Shown here: one piece after another, positions 8,610 to 18,064 of the stretch
Layout of the letters: the number at the start of each line of letters is the position of its first letter
How positions within the stretch are numbered: the stretch's first letter is position 1
Assembly (NCBI GenBank): GCA_900473045.1
Contig: UCKS01000044.1
Coordinates: forward strand, 1 to 46,666
Source: Hyphomicrobiales bacterium
Lineage (GTDB): Bacteria; Pseudomonadota; Alphaproteobacteria; Rhizobiales; Rhizobiaceae
Direction of reading: 5' to 3'
Length of the DNA stretch: 46,666 bases
The notes under the pieces: model-generated
The model's input: only the letters and a program-made list of their open reading frames with translations
The model's database searches: none
Told to the model about the DNA's origin: nothing
Program-made: the position numbers and the translations under genes

Positions 8610-9878
8610 ATGGCCGTGATCGCCGACCCGAAAGCCTTTCTCGAAACGCTGTTTCATGCGGCGGTCGCTGCCGCCGATCCGACCAGGGTGCTGGCTGCCA
8701 ATCTTCCGGAAAAGCCGAAGGGCCGCACGGTGGTGATCGGCGCCGGCAAGGGTGCCGCGCAGATGGCGCAGGTGTTCGAGCGGCTGTGGGACGGACCGCT
8801 CACCGGCGCTGTCGTCACCCGCTACGGTTATGGCGCGCGGTGCGAGCGGATCGAGGTGCTGGAGGCATCGCATCCGCTGCCGGACGAGAATGGGCTGAAA
8901 GCGTCGCGCCGGTTGCTGGATGAGGTCAGCGGCCTTGGCGAGGACGATCTGGTCGTGGCGCTGATCTGCGGTGGCGGTTCGGCGCTGTTGCCGTTGCCGG
9001 CGGGTGATCTGACGCTGGACGACGAGATCGCCGTCAACCGGGCGCTGCTCGCATCCGGCGCGCCGATCAGCGCGATGAACGCGATCCGCAAGCATCTCTC
9101 CGGTATCAAGGGCGGGCGTCTGGCGGCTGCGGCCTGGCCGGCAAGGGTCGTGTCGCTGGTGGTTTCGGACATTCCCGGCGACGATCCGGCGCTGGTGGCC
9201 TCGGGGCCGACCATTCCGGACAAAAGCACACGCGAAGACGCTTTGAAGATTATCGAACGCTACCGGCTGGAACTGCCGGAAAGAGTGGTGGCGTTTATCC
9301 GTAGCGATGCGTCGGCCGCACCCGGCCAGGCCGACCAGAAGTTTGACCGCAACGAGATCCGCCTTGTCGCTTCGGCTGCGGTTTCGCTGGAGGCTGCGGC
9401 CGATCTTGCCCGTTTGGCCGGCGTTGAGGCGATCATCCTGTCCGATGCGATGGAAGGCGAAGCGCGGGAGGTCGGGCGCGTGCATGCGGCGATTGCCCGC
9501 GAGGTCGCCGTTCGCAACAGGCCTTTCCGCAAACCGGTTGTCATTCTGTCCGGTGGCGAAACGACTGTGACGATCAGGGGCAAGGGCAAGGGTGGACGCA
9601 ACAGCGAATTCCTGTTGTCGCTGGCACTCGGGATCGATGGTGCCGATGGCATTTCGGCACTCGCCGCCGATACCGACGGGATCGACGGCTCGGAGGACAA
9701 TGCCGGGGCGTTTGCCGATGGGACGAGTGTCGCCCGCCTTGCCAGGGCCGGGATCGACGGCGCTGCACTGCTCGATCGCAACGACGCCTGGACCGCGTTT
9801 GATGCCGTAGACGATATTTTCAAGCCGGGTCCGACGGGGACCAATGTCAATGATTTCCGGGCGATTTTGGTGCAGTAG
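8610..9878 (+). CDS. Glycerate 2-kinase, TtuD/GckA (MOFRL) type
   Basis: ATP-dependent kinase of 422 aa phosphorylating glycerate, in this family normally to 2-phosphoglycerate, completing the route from glyoxylate to glycolysis. It has an N-terminal DUF4147 domain (about 8-245) with VVIGAGKGAAQMAQVFE, the ICGGGSALLPLP loop and VVSDIPGDDP. The C-terminal MOFRL domain (about 300-415) has LSGGETTVTIRGKGKGGRNSEF and AADTDGIDGSEDNAGA. The ATG at 8610 is favoured by a GAGGA sequence 8 bases before; the ATG at 8592 is a possible earlier start. It belongs functionally to the gcl operon although a terminator precedes it. Confidence 0.92.
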   Translation: MAVIADPKAFLETLFHAAVAAADPTRVLAANLPEKPKGRTVVIGAGKGAAQMAQVFERLWDGPLTGAVVTRYGYGARCERIEVLEASHPLPDENGLKASRRLLDEVSGLGEDDLVVALICGGGSALLPLPAGDLTLDDEIAVNRALLASGAPISAMNAIRKHLSGIKGGRLAAAAWPARVVSLVVSDIPGDDPALVASGPTIPDKSTREDALKIIERYRLELPERVVAFIRSDASAAPGQADQKFDRNEIRLVASAAVSLEAAADLARLAGVEAIILSDAMEGEAREVGRVHAAIAREVAVRNRPFRKPVVILSGGETTVTIRGKGKGGRNSEFLLSLALGIDGADGISALAADTDGIDGSEDNAGAFADGTSVARLARAGIDGAALLDRNDAWTAFDAVDDIFKPGPTGTNVNDFRAILVQ

Positions 9879-9981
9879 CTCCGCCCGTTCACAGACCGGC
9901 ATCCGTCCGCATAAAATCCGGAACCAAATGCCGGGATCGCCAGTTAGTTTCCTCATGGTGTAACGCAAGAGGACAAAGGCG

Positions 9982-10401
9982 ATGCTGAAATCATTGTCTG
10001 CCGCGGTCTCCGGTATCGAGATCGATCCGCAGCAGGGCGGAATGAGTCTGGCTGATTTCGAATGGCGCTACCGGGTGGCGATCATTTTTCCGGATGACAG
10101 TCATATCGACGCGTCGCGTCAGGCAAGTCTGCTGCTTGCCCAGCCGGAGGGGCTGCGTGAGCGGGACATGATTGTGCTGGAAGTCGGGCGCAGCGACGTC
10201 AAGGCGTTGTTCGGGCCGGAGCACGACCTCAATTGCTACGCCATCCGGTCCGATCTGGACGTCACGGACGGGTTTTTTGCGATGATGCTGGTCGGCAAGG
10301 ATGGTGCGGTCAAATTCCGTACGGACGAGGTTGTGCCGGCATCAGTGCTGTTTGAACTGATCGACCAGATGCCGCTAACCCAGACGAAACGTTCGAACTG
10401 A
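9982..10401 (+). CDS. DUF4174 domain protein
   Basis: Protein of 139 aa. The region from about residue 18 on (FEWRYRVAIIFPDDSH, VGKDGAVKFRTDEVV, LFELIDQMPL) fits the DUF4174 family, which has a thioredoxin-like layout but no CxxC here. No signal peptide is seen. Function is not known. The stop lies 10 bp from the convergent stop of the flavoprotein gene, and a 7-bp inverted repeat (CTGAACC/GGTTCAG, 10398-10427) spanning both stops could serve as a shared terminator. An AAGAGGA stretch stands before the ATG. Confidence 0.75.
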   Translation: MLKSLSAAVSGIEIDPQQGGMSLADFEWRYRVAIIFPDDSHIDASRQASLLLAQPEGLRERDMIVLEVGRSDVKALFGPEHDLNCYAIRSDLDVTDGFFAMMLVGKDGAVKFRTDEVVPASVLFELIDQMPLTQTKRSN

Positions 10402-10411
10402 ACCGTGACGC

Positions 10412-11626
10412 TTACGCCGGGTTCAGCAGCCATTCGTTGATCCCTGCTGCTGCTGCCCGCCCAGTGGCAAAGCAGGCAGTGAGCAGATACCCGCCGGTCG
10501 GCGCTTCCCAATCCAGCATTTCTCCGGCGGTGAAAACACCGGGCAGGGCTTTCAGCATGTAGCGTTCGTCAAGAGCGTCAAAGCGGATGCCGCCGGCCGA
10601 GGAAATGGCTTCGGCGATGGGGCGCGGGCGGGAGACGGGGATGGGGAGCGCTTTGATCAGCCCGGCGAGCTGGACCGGGTCGTTGAGAATGGCTTGAGCG
10701 CCGAGTTCCCGTACCAGCGCCGCCTTGACGCCTTCGAGACCGGCGCCCTTGCGCAGGCGATTGGAAAGGCTGATCTTTCTGTCCTGCCTCCCCAGGTCCT
10801 TTTCAAGGCGTTCGAGGCTGCGGCCGGGAGCGAGATCGACAAGCAGCGTTGCCCAGCCCTCACGCACCAGACGATCCCGCAGGGCAGCGGAATGGGCATA
10901 CACGAGACTGCCTTCGATGCCGTGGCGGGAAATGACGAACTCACCCGGGAAAGTGCCTTCGCCCGACGTGGTCGTGACGGATTTCAGCGGCGCACCGGCA
11001 AAGCGGTCCTTGAAGACTTCGCTCCAGTCGACATCGAAGCCGCAATTGGCGGGCTGCAGGTCAGTGATGCCGATGTCTTTGTCTTTCAGCAACGGTACCC
11101 AGCTGCCATCGGCGCCCAGACGCGGCCAACTGGCGCCGCCCAGCGCAAGCAGCGTCGCATCGCTATGGACGGTTTTGGGGCCATTCGGGGTTTCGAAGGT
11201 AAGGCCGTCATTGGCAAAGCCGGTCCAGCGGTGGCGTGTCATCAGCCTGACGCCCTGCGCTTCCAGCCTCCCCAGCCAGGCGCGCAGCAGCGGCGACGCC
11301 TTCATCACGGTTGGAAAGACGCGGCCGGATGTGCCGGTGAACGTTTCCGTGCCGAGGCCGGACGCCCAGGCGCGGACATCGGCAGGCGTGAAGTCGTCCA
11401 ACGCCGTGCGCAGGCGGTCCGATGCCGCGCCGAAACGGGTGGCAAAACGCTGGTAGTCTTCCGAATGGGTGATGTTGAGGCCGGATTTTCCGGCCAGCAG
11501 GAATTTCCGGCCGAAGGTCGGCATGCCGTCATAGACCGTCACGGCATGCCCGGAGAGCGACAGCACCTCCGCCGCCATCAGCCCCGCCGGTCCGCCGCCG
11601 ATGATTGCGATCTGTTTTCCTGACAT
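10412..11626 (-). CDS. HI0933-like NAD(P)/FAD-dependent flavoprotein
   Basis: FAD-binding oxidoreductase of 404 aa of the YhiN/HI0933 group (the TIGR03862 subtype seems closest). The N-terminal dinucleotide fold is IAIIGGGPAGLMAAEVL, followed by FGRKFLLAGKSGLNITHSE, the signature of this family. The C-terminal FAD segment is ALPGVFTAGEMLDWEAPTGGYLL. The start at 11626 places the GGGPAG motif at the normal distance from the N terminus; the longer frame upstream has no family similarity. The substrate is unknown for the family. It is divergent from the leucine operon; the 347 bp between them (11627-11973) show no further gene, only the operon's probable promoter region. Confidence 0.88.
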   Translation of the reverse strand: MSGKQIAIIGGGPAGLMAAEVLSLSGHAVTVYDGMPTFGRKFLLAGKSGLNITHSEDYQRFATRFGAASDRLRTALDDFTPADVRAWASGLGTETFTGTSGRVFPTVMKASPLLRAWLGRLEAQGVRLMTRHRWTGFANDGLTFETPNGPKTVHSDATLLALGGASWPRLGADGSWVPLLKDKDIGITDLQPANCGFDVDWSEVFKDRFAGAPLKSVTTTSGEGTFPGEFVISRHGIEGSLVYAHSAALRDRLVREGWATLLVDLAPGRSLERLEKDLGRQDRKISLSNRLRKGAGLEGVKAALVRELGAQAILNDPVQLAGLIKALPIPVSRPRPIAEAISSAGGIRFDALDERYMLKALPGVFTAGEMLDWEAPTGGYLLTACFATGRAAAAGINEWLLNPA

Positions 11627-11973
11627 GAATATTCCAGCGCTGATTGTCGTGATGCCGTCTTGAAGCCTGCCGGTGCGGTATGCAAGGGCGGATGGACCCC
11701 TCCAGCGACACAAGCAACGCCGACGATGGTTCCTGCCGTGATTATTTGCAAATCATGCGTGCAAACGCCTGTCTTGGTTCGGAAATTGTTGTGCGGCTGT
11801 GTTAGTCTCAAAACCGTACTGGTGCTGTGGAGAGGAGTCCGCAGCGCCGGCGTCTTGCAGCGGCTGCTGTACCGGGAGGAATGCAGGTATGCTTGACCGC
11901 CTTTTCGAGGCCGGGTCTTGTATCGTCGTCCTCTTTCCGTCCAGGCAGCGTGATCCGACAGGGAGGAGGCTCG

Positions 11974-13137
11974 ATGTATTCTGGCGGCTTGAATTTTGCC
12001 TTGGGCGACGAGATCGAGGCTCTACGCGACAGCGTGCGGCGATTTGCCGGCGAGCGTATTGCGCCACAGGCGGCCGATATCGACCGGAACAACAGCTTTC
12101 CGATGCCGCTGTGGCGGGAGCTGGGCGATCTCGGCCTGCTCGGGATCACGGCGGGCGAGGATTACGGCGGTATCGGGCTTGGTTATCTCGCCCATTGCGT
12201 GGCGATGGAAGAGATCAGCCGGGCTTCGGCGTCGGTGGCCCTGAGCTACGGCGCCCATTCCAATCTCTGCGTCAACCAGATCAATCGCAACGGCTCGGAT
12301 GCCCAGAAAAACCGGTATCTGCCGAAGCTGATATCTGGCGAGCATGTCGGGGCGCTGGCAATGTCGGAACCCGGCGCCGGCTCCGATGTCGTGTCGATGA
12401 AGCTCCGCGCCGACAAGCGCGGCGACCGGTATGTGCTCAACGGTAACAAGATGTGGATCACCAACGGCCCGGATGCCGATGTTCTGGTCGTCTACGCCAA
12501 GACCGATCCGGAAGCCGGACCGCGCGGCATTACCGCGTTTCTGGTCGAAAAGGGTTTTGCCGGATTCTCCACCGGCCAGAAGCTCGACAAGCTCGGCATG
12601 CGCGGCTCCAACACCTGCGAACTGATCTTCAGCGATTGCGCGGTGCCGGAGGAAAACGTGCTGGGCAGCGTCGGCGGTGGCGTGCGCATCCTGATGTCGG
12701 GTCTCGACTATGAACGCGTCGTTCTGTCCGCCGGACCGCTCGGGATCATGGCGGCTTGCCTTGATGTCGCGGTCCCCTACCTGCATGAGCGAAAGCAGTT
12801 CGGCCAGCCGATCGGCGAGTTCCAGCTGATGCAGGGCAAGATCGCCGACATGTATGTGACGCTGAATGCGGCGCGCGCCTATGTCTATGCCGTGGCGGCG
12901 GCCTGCGATCGCGGCGAAACCACGCGCAAGGATGCGGCCGGCTGCATTCTCTACGCGGCGGAACGGGCAACGGTTTTGGCGCTCGAAACCATCCAGGTGC
13001 TGGGCGGTAATGGCTATACCAATGACTATCCGGCCGGGCGGTTGCTCAGGGATGCCAAGCTTTACGAGATCGGCGCCGGGACGTCGGAAATCCGGCGTAT
13101 GCTGATCGGCCGTGAGCTTTTTGGCGAGACGGCTTGA
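11974..13137 (+). CDS. ivd: Isovaleryl-CoA dehydrogenase
   Basis: Acyl-CoA dehydrogenase of 387 aa that oxidises isovaleryl-CoA to 3-methylcrotonyl-CoA with FAD, the first step specific to leucine catabolism. It has the three acyl-CoA dehydrogenase domains: N-terminal helical (about 8-125), middle beta with [18 protein letters not shown] and [18 protein letters not shown], and C-terminal helical with [22 protein letters not shown] and [22 protein letters not shown]. The start at 11974 has a GGGAGGAGG Shine-Dalgarno. Isovaleryl specificity is supported by the downstream mcc and hmgL genes. First gene of that operon. Confidence 0.94.
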   Translation: MYSGGLNFALGDEIEALRDSVRRFAGERIAPQAADIDRNNSFPMPLWRELGDLGLLGITAGEDYGGIGLGYLAHCVAMEEISRASASVALSYGAHSNLCVNQINRNGSDAQKNRYLPKLISGEHVGALAMSEPGAGSDVVSMKLRADKRGDRYVLNGNKMWITNGPDADVLVVYAKTDPEAGPRGITAFLVEKGFAGFSTGQKLDKLGMRGSNTCELIFSDCAVPEENVLGSVGGGVRILMSGLDYERVVLSAGPLGIMAACLDVAVPYLHERKQFGQPIGEFQLMQGKIADMYVTLNAARAYVYAVAAACDRGETTRKDAAGCILYAAERATVLALETIQVLGGNGYTNDYPAGRLLRDAKLYEIGAGTSEIRRMLIGRELFGETA

Positions 13138-13181
13138 GCGCGACGGGTGAAACTCTGCAGGGTGTTTGGTCGGGGGGATGA

Positions 13182-14789
13182 ATGGCCGTTCTGAAATCGC
13201 AAATTACCACCTCTTCGGAAGCGTTCCGCGCCAATAGCGCGGCGATGGCAGACGCGATGCGTGTGGTCGAGGATGCCGCGGCGCTGGCTGCCGGTGGCGG
13301 CGGCGAGGTGGCGCGCGAGCGCCATGTCAGCCGCGGCAAGATGCTGCCGCGCGAGCGGGTGGCGCAGTTGATCGATGCGGCGACGCCGTTCCTCGAAGTC
13401 GGTATGACGGCGGCCCACGGGCTCTACAAGGGCGAGGCGCCGGGGGCGGGACTGGTGACCGGCATCGGCCGTGTCTCCGGGCGCGATTGCATGATCGTCT
13501 GCAACGATGCGACAGTCAAAGGCGGCACCTACTATCCGATGACGGTGAAGAAGCATTTGCGGGCGCAGGAGATCGCGGCGGAGAACAACCTGCCGTGCAT
13601 CTATCTGGTCGATTCCGGCGGTGCCAATCTGCCGAACCAGGATGAGGTGTTTCCCGATCGCGATCATTTCGGCCGTATCTTCTACAATCAGGCCAACATG
13701 TCGGCGGCGGGTATTCCGCAGATTGCCGTGGTCATGGGCTCCTGCACGGCGGGCGGCGCCTATGTGCCGGCAATGTCGGACGAGGCCATCATCGTCGAAG
13801 GGCAGGGGACGATCTTTCTCGCTGGGCCGCCGCTGGTGCGGGCTGCGACGGGTGAGGTGGTGTCGTCCGAGGATCTCGGCGGGGGTGACGTGCACACGCG
13901 GCTTTCCGGCGTTGCCGATCATCTGGCGCGTGACGATGCGCATGCGCTGGCACTGGCGCGCCGCGCGGTCGCCAACCTGAACCGTCCGTCGATCGCCAGT
14001 GTCGAACGTCAGGCGCCGGAAGAGCCGGCCTATGATCCCGACGATATTGCCGGTGTCGTGCCGCTGGACCTGCGCACGCCCTATGACATTCGCGAGGTGA
14101 TCGCCCGGATCGTCGATGGCTCGCGTCTGGACGAGTTCAAGGCGCGCTACGGCACGACGCTGGTCTGCGGCTTTGCCCATATCCACGGCATTCCGGTCGG
14201 CATCATCGCCAACAATGGCGTGCTGTTTTCGGAATCGGCGCTGAAGGGCACGCATTTTGTCGAGTTGTGCTCGCAGCGGAAAATCCCGCTGATCTTCCTG
14301 CAGAACATCACCGGCTTCATGGTCGGGCGGAAATACGAGACGGAGGGCATTGCCAAGCATGGCGCCAAGCTGGTGACGGCGGTGGCGACGACCAAGGTGC
14401 CGAAGATCACCATGCTGGTCGGCGGCTCGTTTGGCGCTGGCAATTACGGCATGGGCGGCCGGGCCTTTTCGCCGCGCTTCCTCTGGACCTGGCCGAACAG
14501 CCGGATTTCGGTGATGGGCGGCGAACAGGCGGCAGGGGTGCTGGCAACGGTGCGCGGCGATGCGCTGAAACGGGCGGGCACGCCCTGGAGCGAGGAAGAC
14601 GAGGCGAAGTTCAAACAGCCGGTGCTGAACCTGTTCGAGACCCAGAGCCACCCGCTCTATGCCTCGGCGCGGCTGTGGGACGACGGCATCATCGATCCGC
14701 GCAAGAGCCGCGATGTGCTGGCGCTGTCCTTGTCTGCAGCGCTCAATGCGCCGATCGGCGATACCCGTTTTGGCCTGTTCAGGATGTGA
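13182..14789 (+). CDS. mccB: 3-methylcrotonyl-CoA carboxylase, beta (carboxyltransferase) subunit
   Basis: Carboxyltransferase half of the biotin enzyme that turns 3-methylcrotonyl-CoA into 3-methylglutaconyl-CoA, 535 aa. Both crotonase-fold halves are intact: an N-terminal half with [27 protein letters not shown] and [23 protein letters not shown], and a C-terminal half with [12 protein letters not shown] and [22 protein letters not shown]. These match Mcc rather than propionyl- or acetyl-CoA carboxylases. It is followed 11 bp later by a RidA gene and then by the alpha subunit, so subunit genes are separated by an unrelated small gene. Confidence 0.93.
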   Translation: MAVLKSQITTSSEAFRANSAAMADAMRVVEDAAALAAGGGGEVARERHVSRGKMLPRERVAQLIDAATPFLEVGMTAAHGLYKGEAPGAGLVTGIGRVSGRDCMIVCNDATVKGGTYYPMTVKKHLRAQEIAAENNLPCIYLVDSGGANLPNQDEVFPDRDHFGRIFYNQANMSAAGIPQIAVVMGSCTAGGAYVPAMSDEAIIVEGQGTIFLAGPPLVRAATGEVVSSEDLGGGDVHTRLSGVADHLARDDAHALALARRAVANLNRPSIASVERQAPEEPAYDPDDIAGVVPLDLRTPYDIREVIARIVDGSRLDEFKARYGTTLVCGFAHIHGIPVGIIANNGVLFSESALKGTHFVELCSQRKIPLIFLQNITGFMVGRKYETEGIAKHGAKLVTAVATTKVPKITMLVGGSFGAGNYGMGGRAFSPRFLWTWPNSRISVMGGEQAAGVLATVRGDALKRAGTPWSEEDEAKFKQPVLNLFETQSHPLYASARLWDDGIIDPRKSRDVLALSLSAALNAPIGDTRFGLFRM

Positions 14790-14800
14790 GGAGAAAGACC

Positions 14801-15184
14801 ATGAAACGCGATGCTTTCAATGCCAAGAACGCCCCTCAGCCGCGCGGCGGTTATTCGCAGGCCGTCAGGATTGAGGACTTTACCAAGGTGCTGTTCGTCA
14901 GCGGCCAGATCCCGGCCGATTCCGACGATGTACTGCCAACAGGTTTCGAAGCGCAGGCGCGGCAGGTCTGGCTGAACGTCGATGCGCAGCTGAAGGCGGC
15001 CGGAATGAGCAAGGCCGATATCGTCAAGGTCACCACCTATCTGTCCGACCGGCATCATACGATGGCCAACCGGGAAATCCGGGCCGAATATCTGGGTGCC
15101 CTGGCGCCGGCGATGACGGTGGTGATTGCCGGAATTTTCGATGAGAGCTGGCTGCTCGAGGTCGAAGTCGTCGCCGCGCAATAA
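14801..15184 (+). CDS. RidA family enamine/imine deaminase
   Basis: Small cytoplasmic protein of 127 aa of the YjgF/YER057c/UK114 (RidA) family, a trimer that hydrolyses reactive enamines and imines. Family features include PQPRGGYSQAVRI near the N terminus, VLFVSGQIP, and a C-terminal EVEVVAAQ. The family arginine normally found in the RVxE motif near position 105 is not obvious (the segment reads YLGALAPAMTVVIAG), so deaminase activity is uncertain. It lies between mccB and mccA with 10-13 bp gaps, so it is co-transcribed with leucine degradation. Its link to that pathway is inference. Confidence 0.85.
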   Translation: MKRDAFNAKNAPQPRGGYSQAVRIEDFTKVLFVSGQIPADSDDVLPTGFEAQARQVWLNVDAQLKAAGMSKADIVKVTTYLSDRHHTMANREIRAEYLGALAPAMTVVIAGIFDESWLLEVEVVAAQ

Positions 15185-15197
15185 CCGGGATAGAGTG

Positions 15198-17183
15198 ATG
15201 TTTTCGAAGATACTGGTTGCCAATCGCGGTGAAATCGCCTGCCGGATCATCCGCACGGCGCGGCGTCTCGGCATTCGCACGGTCGCGGTGTTTTCCGATG
15301 CGGATGCAGGGGCGCTGCATGTCGAGCTAGCCGACGAAGCCTTTCGCATCGGGGCGGCGGCGGCCAGCGAAAGCTACCTGAACGCCGACCGTATCATCGC
15401 GGCGGCGGCGCGCGCGGGCGCGCAGGCGATCCATCCCGGTTACGGGTTCCTGTCGGAGAACGCGGAGTTCGCGGAAAGCGTCGAGGCGGCGGGCATGGCC
15501 TTCATCGGGCCGTCGGCCGCAGCCATCCGCGCCATGGGCCTGAAGGACGCGGCAAAGGCGCTGATGCAGCAGTCGGGCGTGCCGGTGGTGCCCGGCTATC
15601 ACGGCGAAAACCAGGATGCTGCGTTTCTTGCCGAGCAGGCCGTCGCCATCGGCTTTCCGGTGCTGATCAAGGCGCGGGCGGGCGGTGGCGGCAAGGGTAT
15701 GCGGCGGGTCGATGGTGCTGAGGATTTCGACGCGTCGCTGGAGGCGGCACGGCGGGAGGCGGAGGCCGCGTTCGGCGACGGCGCGGTGCTGATTGAGAAA
15801 TATTTGATGAAGCCGCGCCATATCGAAATCCAGGTGTTTGGCGACCGGCATGGCAATGCCGTGCATCTGTTCGAGCGCGATTGCTCGCTGCAGCGGCGTC
15901 ACCAGAAGGTGATCGAGGAAGCGCCGGCACCGGGCATGACGGCGGAAATGCGCCGGGCGATGGGAGAGGCGGCCGTGCGGGCGGCGCGCGCTATTGATTA
16001 TTGTGGTGCGGGCACGGTGGAATTCATCGCCGATGTCTCCGACGGACTCTGGCCCGACCGGTTCTTCTTCATGGAAATGAACACGCGGCTGCAGGTGGAG
16101 CATCCGGTGACGGAGGCGATCACCGGCATCGATCTCATCGAATGGCAGTTGCGTGTGGCCAATGGCGAGCCGCTGCCGTTGAAGCAATCGGAACTGTCGA
16201 TCGACGGCTGGGCCTTCGAGGCGCGGGTCTATGCGGAGGATCCGGCACGGGGCTTTTTACCATCGACCGGAACGCTGTCGCATGTCGTGTTTCCGGCTGA
16301 CGGGGTGCGTATCGACGCGGGCATCCGTCTCGGCGACCGGATCAGCCCGTTTTACGATCCGATGATTGCCAAGCTGATTGTGCACGGCACGACGCGAGCG
16401 GCAGCGTTGGCAAGGCTGACGGCGGCCTTGGCGGCGAGCCATATCGGCGGCGTCGCCAACAATCTCGAATTTCTGACGCGGCTGAGCCAACAGCCGGATT
16501 TCGCGGCCGGGCATCCCGACACGGGCCTGATTGACCGGGAACTCGCGGCGCTGACGGTGACTGAGGCGCCGGATGAAACAGTGCTGGCGCTGGCAGCCGT
16601 CCTGTCGCTCGGAACCCTGCAGGCCCCGCCGGCCGGAGACCCGTGGCGGTCGCTCGGCCATTGGCAGGTCTGGGGACAGGCGACGCGCACCGTGACGCTC
16701 GATCATTCCGGCGAGCGCCATGTGCTGCGCGTGGCGGCGCGCGGTCTCGATCTGTTTGCGGTTCATGGGAGCAGCCGGGTCATTCCGGTTCGCATCTCCG
16801 GCCGGTTCGACGGTGGTTGCCTTGTCGAGGCCGACGGCCGTCAGAGCCGGTTGCAACGGCTTGAGATCCAGAAGGGTTTTACGCTTCTGATCGATAGCCG
16901 CGCTTTCGATTTCCATGTCCCCGATCCGCTGGATGGCGAAGTGGAAGGTGTGGCGGGAAGCGACCGCCTGACGGCGCCGATGCCGGGGCTGATCAAGCTG
17001 GTGCGCGTCAAGGCCGGAGACGCAGTGACGAAGGGGAATGCGCTGATCGTTATGGAAGCGATGAAGATGGAGCTGACGCTTTCGGCCAGCCGAGACGGCG
17101 TCGTCGACAGCCTGTTTGTTGCCGAGGGTGACCAGACGACGGACGGCACTGTGCTGTTGATGCTGAAGCCCGAGGAGGCCTGA
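15198..17183 (+). CDS. mccA: 3-methylcrotonyl-CoA carboxylase, alpha (biotin) subunit
   Basis: Biotin carboxylase plus biotin carrier subunit of 661 aa. The N-terminal biotin carboxylase domain begins ILVANRGEIACRIIRTARRLG, with the ATP-grasp glycine-rich loop ARAGGGGKGMRRV (about 155-170) and the active-site MEMNTRLQVEHPVTE. The C-terminal biotinyl domain carries the biotin lysine in VMEAMKMELTL (about residue 620). The start at 15198 fits homologues. Its stop TGA overlaps the next ATG (TGATG), so translation is coupled to hmgL. Confidence 0.93.
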   Translation: MFSKILVANRGEIACRIIRTARRLGIRTVAVFSDADAGALHVELADEAFRIGAAAASESYLNADRIIAAAARAGAQAIHPGYGFLSENAEFAESVEAAGMAFIGPSAAAIRAMGLKDAAKALMQQSGVPVVPGYHGENQDAAFLAEQAVAIGFPVLIKARAGGGGKGMRRVDGAEDFDASLEAARREAEAAFGDGAVLIEKYLMKPRHIEIQVFGDRHGNAVHLFERDCSLQRRHQKVIEEAPAPGMTAEMRRAMGEAAVRAARAIDYCGAGTVEFIADVSDGLWPDRFFFMEMNTRLQVEHPVTEAITGIDLIEWQLRVANGEPLPLKQSELSIDGWAFEARVYAEDPARGFLPSTGTLSHVVFPADGVRIDAGIRLGDRISPFYDPMIAKLIVHGTTRAAALARLTAALAASHIGGVANNLEFLTRLSQQPDFAAGHPDTGLIDRELAALTVTEAPDETVLALAAVLSLGTLQAPPAGDPWRSLGHWQVWGQATRTVTLDHSGERHVLRVAARGLDLFAVHGSSRVIPVRISGRFDGGCLVEADGRQSRLQRLEIQKGFTLLIDSRAFDFHVPDPLDGEVEGVAGSDRLTAPMPGLIKLVRVKAGDAVTKGNALIVMEAMKMELTLSASRDGVVDSLFVAEGDQTTDGTVLLMLKPEEA

Positions 17184-18064
17184 TGTCTTCCACGGATAAG
17201 GAGGATGGCGCAAACCGGGTGTCCATTGTCGAGATGGCGCCGCGCGACGGATTGCAGAACGAGAAGGTGCTGATCGACACCCAGGACAAGATCAGGCTGG
17301 TCGATAGGCTGTCGGGCTGCGGTTTCGAGCGGATCGAAGTGACCAGTTTCGTCAGCCCGAAATGGGTGCCACAGCTGGCCGATGCAGCCGACGTCATGGC
17401 CGGGATCGCCCGGCGTCCGGGGGTGCGCTACGCTGTCCTGACACCCAATATGAGGGGTTTTGAGGCCGCCCTGGCAGCCGGCGCAGATGAGGTAGCGATC
17501 TTTGCGTCGGCCTCGGAAGGGTTTTCGCAGCACAATATCAATTGCTCGATTGCCGAAAGCATCGAGCGGTTCCGCCCGGTGGCGGAGGCGGCGCGCAATG
17601 CGGGAATTGTGGTGCGCGGCTATGTCAGTTGCGTGGTCGAATGTCCCTATGACGGCGCCGTGGCGCCGGACAGCACTGCTCATGTCGCGGCGCAGTTGCT
17701 GGCGCTTGGCTGCTACGAAATCAGCCTTGGCGACACGATTGGCCGGGGCACGCCGGAGGCGGTGGAGCGCATGCTGGCGGCGGTGCTGGCCGGCATCCCT
17801 GCTGGTAAGCTTGCGGGACATTTCCACGATACGTCGGGCCGGGCGCTCGACAATATCGGCGTGGCGCTCGATTGCGGTGTCCGTGTGTTCGATGCGTCGG
17901 TCGGCGGGCTCGGCGGCTGCCCCTATGCGCCGGGCGCCAAGGGCAATGTCGATACTCTGCTGGTGGATCGTTATGTGAGGGGCCGCGGGTTTGTGACTGG
18001 CCTTGATGAAGACGCGCTCGAGGCCGCATCTGTTTTCGCGCGCAGCTTGAGGAGTGCGGCATGA
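17183..18064 (+). CDS. mvaB: Hydroxymethylglutaryl-CoA lyase
   Basis: TIM-barrel lyase of 293 aa splitting HMG-CoA into acetoacetate and acetyl-CoA, the final step of leucine degradation. Signatures include VEMAPRDGLQNEK (metal/substrate site near the N terminus), VTSFVSPKWVPQLADA, GYVSCVVECPYDG, the HFHDTSGRALDN metal histidines, and GGLGGCPYAPGAKGNV carrying the catalytic cysteine. It overlaps mccA by one base and the next gene by four (ATGA), indicating tight translational coupling. Confidence 0.94.
   Translation: MSSTDKEDGANRVSIVEMAPRDGLQNEKVLIDTQDKIRLVDRLSGCGFERIEVTSFVSPKWVPQLADAADVMAGIARRPGVRYAVLTPNMRGFEAALAAGADEVAIFASASEGFSQHNINCSIAESIERFRPVAEAARNAGIVVRGYVSCVVECPYDGAVAPDSTAHVAAQLLALGCYEISLGDTIGRGTPEAVERMLAAVLAGIPAGKLAGHFHDTSGRALDNIGVALDCGVRVFDASVGGLGGCPYAPGAKGNVDTLLVDRYVRGRGFVTGLDEDALEAASVFARSLRSAA

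Noticed and set aside
13062..14651. Long minus-strand open frame of 529 codons (also 8493-9968 and 16841-18124)
   Set aside because: Shadows of mccB, the glycerate kinase and mccA/hmgL caused by high GC at third positions; compositions are not protein-like.
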